In this document: in pieces, positions 1 to 9,146 of the stretch
How the letters are laid out: each line of letters begins with the position of its first letter
Numbering within the stretch: position 1 is the first letter of the stretch
DNA from: Cobetia amphilecti
Lineage (GTDB): Bacteria > Pseudomonadota > Gammaproteobacteria > Pseudomonadales > Halomonadaceae
Direction: 5' to 3' (one strand)
Length of the DNA stretch: 64,000 nt
Assembly (NCBI RefSeq): GCF_030010415.1
Contig: NZ_JASCSA010000007.1
Made by a program: the position numbers and the translations under genes
The notes under the pieces: generated by a model
Told to the model about the DNA's origin: nothing
Database searches by the model: none
What the model saw: only the letters and a program-made list of their open reading frames with translations

Positions 1-182
1 CGCCTGAGCAGGAAGTCCAGCGTGTGCGGGTCGGCAATCACATGGGCAGCAACTTCGGCAGGATCACCCGTATCGGTGATACGCAGATCGATATGGTGGA
101 AATCGTGCCCAATGGTCAGGGCGGTTGGATAGAGCGGTCTCGCGCCATGGCGCTGAAAGAGCCCGTGTCGCAAGGTGGTTGA
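1..182 (+). CDS. pilP: PilP, type IV pilus assembly lipoprotein (3' end only)
   Basis: The last 59 codons of a gene that enters from the left edge, in frame from base 3 and ending at TGA 180-182. The peptide carries the typical PilP C-terminal beta-domain pattern: GNHMGSNFGRITRIGDTQID, then EIVPNGQGGWIERS. PilP is an inner-membrane lipoprotein that joins the PilMNO complex to the PilQ secretin in the periplasm. It lies directly before pilQ, as in the standard pilMNOPQ operon, which supports the call despite the short fragment. The 150-base gap to pilQ holds no gene and no convincing terminator, so co-transcription is likely. Confidence 0.85.
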   Translation, partial: PEQEVQRVRVGNHMGSNFGRITRIGDTQIDMVEIVPNGQGGWIERSRAMALKEPVSQGG

Positions 183-334
183 GATCACTGGCGTTGGCAG
201 TAGCCATATTGTCACGGAAGACGAACGGTCGACCCGCAAGAGTTGGCGACCGACACCATAACGCTTCGATAAGAATAAGGCGCGATCAGCCCGACGGTTG
301 AACGGAGCCACGGCGAGACAGGGGACTAGGGAAC

Positions 335-2392
335 ATGACGCGATTGCAACGAATGAGTCTGCTGGGGCTGGCGGCAGTCGGTAGCCTGATGGCGAATGTG
401 GCGATGGCCGCGTCGTCGCTGCAGGACCTCAACTTCACCGCCCTCGGGGGCGACCGTATGGAGCTCAAGCTCGACTTCGTCGGCGGAGTGCCGGAGGTCA
501 AGGGCTACCGTATCGAGACGCCGCCGCGAATCACCATCGACCTCCTGGATACCAGCAGTCAGCTCGACAAGCGTCGCTTCGATCTGGGGCTCAGCGGCGT
601 GGACGAACTGGTGGCGCTGGAGGCCGGCTCGCGCACGCGTCTGGTCATGAAGCTCAACCAGTCCAAGCCGTACGTCACGCGCACCGAGGGCAACAGCCTC
701 TACGTCATCATCGGCGAGCAGGGCGGTGCGCCGGGCGCTCAGCCTGCGGCTGCCTCCCAGGCGAACGCCGCCAACGTGCCGCCTGACAATCGTGCCCTGG
801 AAGTGGCAAGCGAGCCGGCCGTCAGTGGCATCGATTTCCGTCGTGGCACGGACGGTGAAGGTCGCGTCGTGATCAACTTCAACCGCTCCAACGTCGAGTC
901 GCGCGTCACCGAGCGCGGGCGCAAGATCTACGTCGACATCAAGGGCGTGAAGCTGCCGCCGGAGATGAATCAGGTGCTGGATGTCGGCGATTTCGCCACG
1001 CCGGTGACGCGTATCGATCCGCAGCGTACCCGTGATGGCGTGCGCATGGTGGTGGACGCCAGTGGCTACTACACCCAGCTGGCCACCCAGGCAGGCAACG
1101 AGCTGGTGCTCGAGGTCAAGCCGCTGACGCGCGAAGAGCAGGCGGAGCGCATCAAGGACAAGTTCCCCTACACCGGCAAGAAGATCTCGCTCAACTTCCA
1201 GAACATCGAAGTGCGCTCCGTGCTGCAGATCATCGCTGACTTCACCGGGCTCAATCTGGTCGCCAGTGACAACGTCACCGGCAACGTGACCCTGAACCTG
1301 AAGGAAGTGCCCTGGGATCAGGCGCTGGATCTGGTGCTCAAGTCCAATGGTCTGGCCAGTCGTCGCATGGGCAACGTGCTGATGGTCGCGCCGGCGGAAG
1401 AGCTGGCGGCACTGGAGCGCAAGGAGCTCGAGGCGAACCAGCAGGTCAAGGAGCTGGCGCCGATGACCACCGAATACATCCAGGTGCGTTATGCCAAGGC
1501 GGCGGATCTGGCGGCGTTGCTGCGCGGTGAAGGCGGTATCGGTCTGCTGTCCGAGCGGGGCCGCGTGATGGTCGATGAGCGCACCAACACCATGCTGATC
1601 CAGGATACCCGCGATACGCTCGAGTCCATTCGCGGCACGCTGGAATATCTCGATATCCCGGTGCGTCAGGTGCAGATCGAGGCGCGCATCGTCATCGCGC
1701 GCAGCAGCGTCTCCAGCGAGATCGGTGTCAATTGGGGGCTTTCCAACAGCAGCAACGGCAAGTTCGGCCTGGAAGGCGCGTCGACCGGTACGACCAGTGA
1801 TGGCGGCCTGAGTGTCAATCTCGGCGATGACAGTGATCCGGGCAGTACCTTCAGCTTCGGTTACCTGTCCGGCGATATCCTGCTGGACCTGGAACTCTCG
1901 GCGCTGGAAAGCGAAGGCAAGAGCCAGACCATCTCCCAGCCCAAGATCATCACCGCCAACCAGAAGAAGGCCGTCATCAAGCAGGGTCAGGAAATCCCCT
2001 ACGAGGAGGCGACCTCCAGCGGTGCGACCAACATCGAGTTCAAGGAAGCGGTGCTGGCATTGGAAGTGACGCCGCAGATCACGCCTGACAACCGCATCAT
2101 CATGGATCTGTTGATCAACAATGACGATGTCTCCGATGACAGCTTCAATGGCGAACCGGCCATCGATACCAATGAAATCGAGACGCAGGTGCTGGTCAGT
2201 GACGGCGAAACCGTGGTGCTGGGCGGCATTCTGACCTCCGAGCAGATCCGCAGTGTCTTCAAGACGCCCTTCCTCGGGGACCTGCCGGTGATCGGGAATC
2301 TGTTCCGCTATACCGAAGAGTCCAACGAGAAGGTAGAATTGCTGGTATTCATTACCCCGAAGATCATCGAGGACGGCCTGGCGGTGCGCTGA
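335..2392 (+). CDS. pilQ: PilQ, type IV pilus outer-membrane secretin
   Basis: A 685-residue secretin that forms the outer-membrane channel for the type IV pilus. A Sec signal peptide covers about residues 1-25, with cleavage after AMA. Two AMIN-type peptidoglycan-binding domains follow at about 30-130 and 165-265, then a secretin/TonB short N-terminal (STN/N0) domain at about 282-340 (KISLNFQNIEVRSVL), an N1 domain, and the C-terminal secretin barrel from about 440. Near the end are the conserved VLGGIL and FLGDLPVIGNLFR segments. Length and domain order match Pseudomonas PilQ. The stop codon overlaps the aroK start by one base, so the two are translationally coupled, a widely conserved arrangement. 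Confidence 0.97.
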   Translation: MTRLQRMSLLGLAAVGSLMANVAMAASSLQDLNFTALGGDRMELKLDFVGGVPEVKGYRIETPPRITIDLLDTSSQLDKRRFDLGLSGVDELVALEAGSRTRLVMKLNQSKPYVTRTEGNSLYVIIGEQGGAPGAQPAAASQANAANVPPDNRALEVASEPAVSGIDFRRGTDGEGRVVINFNRSNVESRVTERGRKIYVDIKGVKLPPEMNQVLDVGDFATPVTRIDPQRTRDGVRMVVDASGYYTQLATQAGNELVLEVKPLTREEQAERIKDKFPYTGKKISLNFQNIEVRSVLQIIADFTGLNLVASDNVTGNVTLNLKEVPWDQALDLVLKSNGLASRRMGNVLMVAPAEELAALERKELEANQQVKELAPMTTEYIQVRYAKAADLAALLRGEGGIGLLSERGRVMVDERTNTMLIQDTRDTLESIRGTLEYLDIPVRQVQIEARIVIARSSVSSEIGVNWGLSNSSNGKFGLEGASTGTTSDGGLSVNLGDDSDPGSTFSFGYLSGDILLDLELSALESEGKSQTISQPKIITANQKKAVIKQGQEIPYEEATSSGATNIEFKEAVLALEVTPQITPDNRIIMDLLINNDDVSDDSFNGEPAIDTNEIETQVLVSDGETVVLGGILTSEQIRSVFKTPFLGDLPVIGNLFRYTEESNEKVELLVFITPKIIEDGLAVR

Positions 2393-2934
2393 TGCATGTG
2401 ATTCCCAACGTATTCCTTGTCGGCCCCATGGGGGCCGGCAAGAGCACTATCGGCCGCCTGCTGGCGGCCGACTTGCATCGTGAATTTTGCGATAGCGACC
2501 ATGTGATTGAAGACCGCTGCGGAGCCAGCATTCCGTGGATTTTCGACGTCGAGGGCGAGTCCGGCTTTCGTGAACGTGAGCAGGCTGTCATCGATGAGCT
2601 GACCTCGCTCAAGGAAGTCGTGATGGCCACCGGTGGTGGCGCCATCATGGCGGAGGCCAATCGGCGCGTACTGCGCGAACGCGGCACTGTCGTGTATCTC
2701 TACGCGCCTGTCGAACAGCAGCTCAAGCGAGCCGGCCGTGATCGCAATCGTCCGCTGTTGCAGCAGGATGACCCCGGGCGGGTGCTCAAGCGCCTGTTCG
2801 AGTTGCGTGACCCGCTCTACCGCGAGACGGCCGATATCATCGTGCGTACCGATCGGCGCAGCCCTCGGGCGGTCACCAACGAGATCCGTCGCCGCATCAA
2901 GGCGCTGGCGGACCCGTTGCACGCCCCTGGCTAG
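2392..2934 (+). CDS. aroK: Shikimate kinase
   Basis: A 180-residue P-loop kinase that phosphorylates shikimate at the 3-position with ATP, the fifth step of the shikimate pathway to aromatic amino acids. The Walker A motif GPMGAGKST is at residues 11-19. The shikimate-binding DSDHVIE, the GFRERE segment and the ATGGGA motif follow. The R-NRPLL lid region is at about 115-123. Its ATG overlaps the pilQ stop (TGATG). aroB follows after 69 bases. The pilQ-aroK-aroB order is conserved in many gammaproteobacteria. Confidence 0.97.
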   Translation: MHVIPNVFLVGPMGAGKSTIGRLLAADLHREFCDSDHVIEDRCGASIPWIFDVEGESGFREREQAVIDELTSLKEVVMATGGGAIMAEANRRVLRERGTVVYLYAPVEQQLKRAGRDRNRPLLQQDDPGRVLKRLFELRDPLYRETADIIVRTDRRSPRAVTNEIRRRIKALADPLHAPG

Positions 2935-3003
2935 TCTCATCAGCGGCTGGTGGCCCTGGCGGGCATCAGTCGCTGTCATCTGTTTCGCCCAAGGAGAATT
3001 CTG

Positions 3004-4110
3004 ATGTCCCTGGCACCTGCTCATCGTCTTGATGTCGCGCTCGGCGAGCGTAGTTACCCCATTCATATCGGGCCGGGCCTGACCGCACGTGGTGATCTGA
3101 TTCGGGAGCACCTTGCGGGGCGTCAGGTGATGATCGTCACCAACACCGTGGTGGCACCGCTGTATCTGGACGCACTGAAGGCCTCGTTGGGCGAGGGGCT
3201 CGATATCCGCGAGGTCATCCTCGACGACGGTGAGCAGACCAAGCACATGGCCAGCATCGGCCTGATCTGGGATGCCCTGCTCGAGGCCGGCTTCAATCGC
3301 CGCTGTACCTTGATCGCCCTCGGTGGTGGCGTGATCGGTGACATGACCGGCTTCGCGGCGGCCTGCTATCAGCGGGGCGCAGCCTTCATCCAGGTGCCGA
3401 CCACACTGCTGTCGCAGGTGGATTCCTCGGTGGGCGGCAAGACCGGCGTCAACCATCCGCGTGGCAAGAACATGCTGGGCGCCTTCTGGCAGCCGCGTCT
3501 GGTGCTGATCGATACCGCAAGTCTCAAGACATTGCCGCAGCGTGAGCTGTCAGCGGGCATGGCCGAGGTCATCAAGTATGGTCTGCTGTGGGATGAAAGC
3601 TTCCTGAGCTGGCTGGAAGACAACATGACGGCCCTGATGGCGCTGGACGAGACCCTGCTCGGTGAAGCCATTCGCCGCAGCTGTGCCATCAAGGCGGATG
3701 TCGTGGCGCAGGATGAGACCGAGCAGGGCGTGCGTGCGCTGCTCAATCTGGGCCACACCTTCGGGCATGCCATCGAGACGGACCAGGGCTATGGCGTCTG
3801 GCTGCACGGCGAAGCCGTCGGCACCGGCATGCTGATGGCGGCTGAGCTTTCGGCGCGCATGGGCTGGCTGTCGAGTGCGGATGTGGAGCGTGTCTCGCAC
3901 ATCATCGCCAAGGCAGGCTTGCCGCTGGCGGCTCCGGAAGACATGGGCGTCGAGGACTTCCTCAAGCACATGCAACTGGACAAGAAGAATGTCGACGGTC
4001 GTCTGCGCCTGATCCTGCTTGAGCGCATCGGCCGAGCGGTGATTACCGAAGAGGCGCCAGCCGGTGTGCTGGCCGACATGCTGGAGCACTGGCCACGCAG
4101 CTCTCGCTGA
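3004..4110 (+). CDS. aroB: 3-dehydroquinate synthase
   Basis: A 368-residue NAD+- and metal-dependent enzyme that turns DAHP into 3-dehydroquinate, the second step of the shikimate pathway. The nucleotide-binding GGGVIGDMTGF is near residue 107 and DSSVGGKTGVNH follows. Metal ligands are visible in AGMAEVIKYG (Glu), GHTFGHAIE (His) and LHGEAVGTGM (His). I chose the ATG at 3004 because AAGGAG at 2991-2996 sits seven bases upstream and the protein then starts like known AroB. An in-frame start at 2950 would add 18 atypical residues. A strong intrinsic terminator at 4158-4190 closes the pilus/aro operon. Confidence 0.97.
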   Translation: MSLAPAHRLDVALGERSYPIHIGPGLTARGDLIREHLAGRQVMIVTNTVVAPLYLDALKASLGEGLDIREVILDDGEQTKHMASIGLIWDALLEAGFNRRCTLIALGGGVIGDMTGFAAACYQRGAAFIQVPTTLLSQVDSSVGGKTGVNHPRGKNMLGAFWQPRLVLIDTASLKTLPQRELSAGMAEVIKYGLLWDESFLSWLEDNMTALMALDETLLGEAIRRSCAIKADVVAQDETEQGVRALLNLGHTFGHAIETDQGYGVWLHGEAVGTGMLMAAELSARMGWLSSADVERVSHIIAKAGLPLAAPEDMGVEDFLKHMQLDKKNVDGRLRLILLERIGRAVITEEAPAGVLADMLEHWPRSSR

Positions 4111-4157
4111 CATCCCGGCCAGCCAGCGGCTGGTTCATGGGCGCTGCACGACCACGC

Positions 4158-4190
4158 AAGCCGTCACCCTCTGGGTGGCGGCTTTTCTTT
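4158..4190 (+). terminator. Intrinsic terminator after aroB
   Basis: A 12-bp stem, AAGCCGTCACCC pairing with GGGTGGCGGCTT (one G-T wobble), with a 2-base loop and a TTTTCTTTT tract. It probably ends the pilPQ-aroKB transcript. Confidence 0.85.
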
Positions 4191-4617
4191 TGGCGGGTGT
4201 CAGCGCGCCGTGACGGAGTCATTGGTGGAGCGTGATTCCTGAATTGGTATGCCGTATGCGTAATCGGTATGGGGTAAATCGAATAAAAACGCTGTTTTTT
4301 ATTTAACCAATACTAAAGTTGCAAGGCGAAATTCATGAGGCATGTCTACCCGCTAAGCGCTTGAGCCTACAGGGTTTTTTGGTTGAAGGTTCTTCTAACC
4401 TTCGGTTTTGTCAGGTTTTTTTGGTCGATGGGCGACCTGTGGAGAATTGCGCAGGCGGGAAGCTGGGGGATATGCTCGAGGGAAATCTGGCGTCGTGTAG
4501 CGACACTGATGGCGCCACTATCGGCAGGTATAAAAATAAAGATAACCGATAACTATAACCGGGAAAATGCTTGAAAAAAAGCATCTGGACACATGATTTC
4601 TCCGTGAGGCACGCCCC
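4191..4617 (+). promoter_or_regulatory. AT-rich gltB leader with two hairpins
   Basis: A 427-base gap with no convincing gene, clearly richer in A/T than its surroundings. It holds a run AATAAAAACGCTGTTTTTTA (about 4282-4301). A hairpin follows at 4385-4403 (GAAGGTT, 5-base loop, AACCTTC), with T-rich runs before it (4375-4380) and after it (4406-4409 and about 4415-4422). A small hairpin ATGCTT/AAGCAT is at 4567-4584, just before the ribosome binding site. These fit a promoter plus a structured leader, possibly an attenuator, for the gltBD operon. The exact promoter could not be fixed. Short open frames here show no family resemblance. Confidence 0.45.
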
Positions 4618-7600
4618 ATGAACAAAGGTCTCCACCATCCGGGAGAGTTCCGCGACAACTGCGGCTTCGGTCTGATCGCCCATATGGAAGGGCAGGCGAG
4701 CCACGAACTGCTGCAGACCGCCATTGAATCCCTGACCTGCATGACCCACCGTGGCGGGATTGCCGCTGACGGCAAGACCGGCGATGGCTGTGGCCTGCTG
4801 CTCAAGATGCCGGACGGCTTCATGCGCCAGATCGCTCGAGAAACCCTCGGGCTGGAACTGGGCGCCCGTTATGCCGTCGGCACGCTTTTCCTGCCTGATG
4901 ATGATGCGCGTGAACAGTCCGCGCGTGACGCCTTCGAGTCGGCGCTGAGCGCGCGCAATCTCGAGGTGCTGGGCTGGCGCGACATGCCGGTAGATGACAG
5001 CGTGTGCGGCCCGATGGCCCGCGACTGCCTGCCGCGCATCCGTCAGGTCTTCGTCGGCGCTGCCGACGAGCGCACCGACATCGCCTTCAATGTCGATCTG
5101 TTCATGGCGCGTCGCTATGCCGAGCAGGCGCTGAAGAGCGAAGAGGACTTCTACGTCTGCTCGCTCTCCGGCAAGGTCATCTCCTTCAAGGGCCTGGTGA
5201 TGCCGGAAGACCTTCCGCGCTTCTACAAGGACCTGGGCGACCCGCGCCTCGAGACCGCGATCTGTGTCTTCCACCAGCGCTTCTCGACCAACACCGCGCC
5301 GCGCTGGCCGCTGGCCCAGCCGTTCCGCTTCCTCGCCCACAACGGCGAGATCAATACCATCGAGGCCAACCGCGGCTGGGCCAACGCGCGCAAGGAAAAC
5401 TTCGTCTCCGAGCAGCTGCCCGAGATCGCCGAGCTGGACGAGATCGTCAACACTGTCGGCTCCGATTCCTCCAGCATGGACAACATGCTGGAAGTCCTGC
5501 TGACCGGTGGCATGGATATCTATCGCGCCATCCGCATGATGGTGCCGCCGGCATGGCAGAACGTCGAGCAGATGGACTCCGATCTGCGTGCCTTCTACGA
5601 ATACAACTCCATGCACATGGAGGCCTGGGACGGCCCGGCGGGCATCGTGCTCACCGACGGTCGCCACGCCGTGTGCATGCTGGACCGCAACGGCCTGCGT
5701 CCGGCGCGTTGGGTCATCACGCGCAATGGTTTCATCACCCTGGCCTCCGAGATCGGCACCTACGATTACAAGCCGGAAGATGTCGTCGCCAAGGGGCGCG
5801 TCGGGCCGGGTCAGGTGCTGGGCGTCGATACCGAGACCGGTGAAGTGCTGCACACCGATCAGGTCAGCGAGCGCCTCAAGGGCGCACATCCCTACAAGCG
5901 CTGGCTGCGAGAGAACGCCAACTATCTCGAGTCTGCACTGACCGAGCTGGCGCGTTTCCAGCCGATGGATGCCGATCAGCTGGACGTCTACCAGAAGATG
6001 TTCCAGGTCAGCTTCGAGGAGCGCGATCAGCTGCTGCGCCCGCTGGCCGAGAGCGGTCAGGAGGCGGTCGGCTCCATGGGCGATGACACGCCGATGGCCG
6101 TGCTGTCGCGCCAGAACCGCGTGCTGACCGACTACTTCCGTCAGAAGTTTGCCCAGGTCACCAATCCGCCGATCGATCCGCTGCGCGAAGCGATCGTGAT
6201 GTCGCTGGAGACCTGCTGTGGCGCCGAGCTCAACATCTTCGACGCGACGCCGGAGCACGCGCATCGCCTGATCCTGACCACGCCGGTGCTGTCACCGCGC
6301 AAGTTCAATGCGCTGGTCAATCACGAAGATCCGGCCTTCACCTCGCAGACGCTCAAGCTGCACTACGATCCGGCGCAGGACTCCCTCAAGCAGGCGCTCA
6401 AGGGCCTCTGCCAGCAGGCCGAGGAAGCGGCGCGCAATGGCAAGGTGATCCTGGTACTCAGCGACTGTGGCTTGAAGAAGGGGCAGCTGCCGATCCACGC
6501 CGCTCTGGCGACTGGCGCCATCCATCATCACCTCGGTGCACTGGCCCTGCGCCCGCGCGTCAACCTGGTGATCGAGACCGGCTATGCGCGTGACGCGCAC
6601 CAGATGGCAGTGCTGTTCGGGGTGGGCGCCACGGCGGTCTACCCGTACCTTGCCTATCAGGTGATGGCTGACATGCATCGCACCGGCGAGCTGTCCGGCA
6701 ACCCGGCAGATGCCCGCGAGAACTATCGCAAGGGCATGCAGAAGGGCCTCTACAAGATCCTGTCCAAGATGGGCATCTCGCACATCGGCTCCTACCGTGG
6801 CTCGCAGCTGTTCGAGGCGGTCGGCCTCAACAGTGAAGTCATGGACATGTGCTTTACCGGCATGGCTTCGCGCATCGAAGGCGCCGGCTTTGCCGAGCTG
6901 CAGTTCCAGCAGGAGCTGCTGGCCCGTGAAGCCTGGCTGCCGCGCAAGCGCATCAAGCAGGGCGGGCTGGTCAAGTACGTGCATGGCGGCGAATACCACG
7001 CCTACAACCCGGATGTGGTGGTGAAGCTGCAGCAGGCCGTGCAGCAGGGTGACTACGGCAAGTGGAAGGAATTCGCGCGCCTGGTCAACGAGCGTCCGGT
7101 GGCGACCATTCGTGACCTGCTGACCCTCAAGCCGGTCGCCGAGCCGCTGCCGATCGAGGAAGTCGAGTCCGTCGAGTCATTGCTGCCGCGCTTCGACAGC
7201 GCCGGCATGTCGCTTGGCGCCCTGTCTCCCGAGGCACATGAAGCGCTGGCCCAGGCCATGAACGAGGCCGGTGGGCGCTCCAACTCCGGTGAAGGCGGTG
7301 AAGACCCGGCGCGTTACGGCACCGTGCGCTCCTCCAAGATCAAGCAGATCGCCTCCGGTCGCTTCGGTGTCACGCCGGCGTACCTGGTCAATGCCGAGGT
7401 ACTGCAGATCAAGGTCGCCCAGGGCGCCAAGCCCGGTGAAGGCGGTCAGCTGCCGGGCGGCAAGGTCAACGACCTGATTGCACGTCTGCGCTACGCCGTG
7501 CCGGGGGTGACACTGATCTCTCCGCCGCCGCACCACGATATCTATTCCATCGAGGATCTGGCGCAGCTGATCTTCGATCTCAAGCAGGTCAACCCGTCGG

Positions 7601-9069
7601 CGCAGGTCTCGGTCAAGCTGGTCTCCGAGCCGGGGATCGGCACCATCGCCACCGGTGTCGCCAAGGCGTACGCCGACCTGATCACCGTCTCCGGCTATGA
7701 CGGCGGCACCGCGGCCAGCCCGATCACCTCGATCAAGCACGCCGGTTCCCCGTGGGAGCTGGGGCTGCCCGAGGTGCATCAGGCGCTGCGCATCAACCAG
7801 CTGCGTCACAAGATCCGTCTGCAGACGGATGGCGGCCTCAAGACCGGCCTGGACGTGGTCAAGGCCGCGATCCTGGGCGCCGAGAGCTTCGGCTTCGGTA
7901 CCGCGCCGATGGTCGCACTGGGCTGCAAGTACCTGCGTATCTGTCACCTGAACAACTGTGCCACCGGTGTCGCGACCCAGCACCAGGCGCTGCGTGACGA
8001 GCATTTCCGCGGCACCGTCGAGATGGTCAAGCACTACTTCCGCTTCATCGCCGAGGAAGTGCGCGAGCTGATGGCACTGCTGGGTGTGCGTCAGATCACC
8101 GACCTGATCGGTCGTACCGATCTGCTCGAAGTGCTGGAAGGTGAGACCAACGCGCAGCGTCGTCTCGACCTCACGCCGTTGCTGGGCAATGACTTCGTGC
8201 CCAAGGACGCGCCGCAGTTCTGCCAGGTCAGCCGCAACGAGCCGCATGATCCCGGTGCCAAGAACCTCGAGATGCTGGCCGCGATGGAGTCGGCGATCGA
8301 CAGCCGCAGCGGTGGCGAGTTCAGCTTCCATGTCACCAACTGCGATCGCTCGGTGGGCGCGCGTGTCTCAGGTGAAATCGCCAAGCGCTATGGCGAGGCC
8401 GGGCTGGCAGGCTCGCCGCTCAAGGTCAGCCTGACCGGTGTGGCAGGCCAGAGCTTCGGTGTCTGGAACGCGCACGGACTCGAGATGCATCTGGAAGGCG
8501 ACGCCAACGACTATGTCGGCAAGGGCATGAACGGCGGCAAGCTGACCATCGTGCCGCCGCGTGGTTCGCGCTTCGATAGCCACAAGACTGCCATCATCGG
8601 CAACACCTGCCTGTACGGCGCGACCGGTGGCAGGCTGTATGCCGCGGGCACCGCCGGCGAGCGCTTCGGGGTGCGTAACTCCGGTGCGCACGCCGTGATC
8701 GAAGGCGCGGGTGACCACTGCTGTGAGTACATGACTGGCGGTCTGGTGTGCGTGCTGGGCGAGACAGGCGTCAACTTCGGTGCGGGCATGACCGGCGGCT
8801 TCGCCTACGTGCTGGACGAGAATCGCGACTTCGTCGACAAGTACAACCACGAGCTGGTGGAAATCCACCGCATCAATACCGAAGCCATGGAGGCCTATCG
8901 TCGCCATCTGCGCGAAGTCATCGAGGAATATGTGGCCGAGACCGGCTCCGAACGCGGGCGCGACATCCTGCGTGATTTCCCTGACTTCGTGCGTCACTTC
9001 TGGTTGGTCAAGCCGAAGGCGGCAAGCCTCAACGGCCTGCTGGACCAGTCACGGCGTCAGCCGGAGTGA
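4618..9069 (+). CDS. gltB: Glutamate synthase (NADPH) large subunit
   Basis: A 1483-residue large subunit of NADPH-dependent GOGAT, which makes two glutamates from glutamine and 2-oxoglutarate. The N-terminal class II glutaminase begins after a short propeptide, with the catalytic cysteine in FRDNCGFGLIAHMEG (residue 15). The FMN-binding synthase barrel covers about 830-1200, with the 3Fe-4S cysteines in CKYLRICHLNNCATG near residue 1102. The C-terminal GXGXG beta-helix follows from about 1240. Length matches the family. The ATG is preceded by GTGAGG and gives an N-terminus like Pseudomonas GltB. It is followed by gltD after 77 bases and forms an operon with it. Confidence 0.98.
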   Translation: MNKGLHHPGEFRDNCGFGLIAHMEGQASHELLQTAIESLTCMTHRGGIAADGKTGDGCGLLLKMPDGFMRQIARETLGLELGARYAVGTLFLPDDDAREQSARDAFESALSARNLEVLGWRDMPVDDSVCGPMARDCLPRIRQVFVGAADERTDIAFNVDLFMARRYAEQALKSEEDFYVCSLSGKVISFKGLVMPEDLPRFYKDLGDPRLETAICVFHQRFSTNTAPRWPLAQPFRFLAHNGEINTIEANRGWANARKENFVSEQLPEIAELDEIVNTVGSDSSSMDNMLEVLLTGGMDIYRAIRMMVPPAWQNVEQMDSDLRAFYEYNSMHMEAWDGPAGIVLTDGRHAVCMLDRNGLRPARWVITRNGFITLASEIGTYDYKPEDVVAKGRVGPGQVLGVDTETGEVLHTDQVSERLKGAHPYKRWLRENANYLESALTELARFQPMDADQLDVYQKMFQVSFEERDQLLRPLAESGQEAVGSMGDDTPMAVLSRQNRVLTDYFRQKFAQVTNPPIDPLREAIVMSLETCCGAELNIFDATPEHAHRLILTTPVLSPRKFNALVNHEDPAFTSQTLKLHYDPAQDSLKQALKGLCQQAEEAARNGKVILVLSDCGLKKGQLPIHAALATGAIHHHLGALALRPRVNLVIETGYARDAHQMAVLFGVGATAVYPYLAYQVMADMHRTGELSGNPADARENYRKGMQKGLYKILSKMGISHIGSYRGSQLFEAVGLNSEVMDMCFTGMASRIEGAGFAELQFQQELLAREAWLPRKRIKQGGLVKYVHGGEYHAYNPDVVVKLQQAVQQGDYGKWKEFARLVNERPVATIRDLLTLKPVAEPLPIEEVESVESLLPRFDSAGMSLGALSPEAHEALAQAMNEAGGRSNSGEGGEDPARYGTVRSSKIKQIASGRFGVTPAYLVNAEVLQIKVAQGAKPGEGGQLPGGKVNDLIARLRYAVPGVTLISPPPHHDIYSIEDLAQLIFDLKQVNPSAQVSVKLVSEPGIGTIATGVAKAYADLITVSGYDGGTAASPITSIKHAGSPWELGLPEVHQALRINQLRHKIRLQTDGGLKTGLDVVKAAILGAESFGFGTAPMVALGCKYLRICHLNNCATGVATQHQALRDEHFRGTVEMVKHYFRFIAEEVRELMALLGVRQITDLIGRTDLLEVLEGETNAQRRLDLTPLLGNDFVPKDAPQFCQVSRNEPHDPGAKNLEMLAAMESAIDSRSGGEFSFHVTNCDRSVGARVSGEIAKRYGEAGLAGSPLKVSLTGVAGQSFGVWNAHGLEMHLEGDANDYVGKGMNGGKLTIVPPRGSRFDSHKTAIIGNTCLYGATGGRLYAAGTAGERFGVRNSGAHAVIEGAGDHCCEYMTGGLVCVLGETGVNFGAGMTGGFAYVLDENRDFVDKYNHELVEIHRINTEAMEAYRRHLREVIEEYVAETGSERGRDILRDFPDFVRHFWLVKPKAASLNGLLDQSRRQPE

Positions 9070-9146
9070 TCGCATCCCTCACCCCAGCATGCCTCGGGTG
9101 AGGGCCCGCACCGCGACGGTGCCCGGATTTTGAAGGAGGATTCATC

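Noticed and set aside
4319..4552. A 77-codon frame in the gltB leader as a leader peptide
   Set aside because: It starts with a non-ATG codon, has no ribosome binding site and spans the T-rich hairpin region. The structure is more likely to act as RNA.
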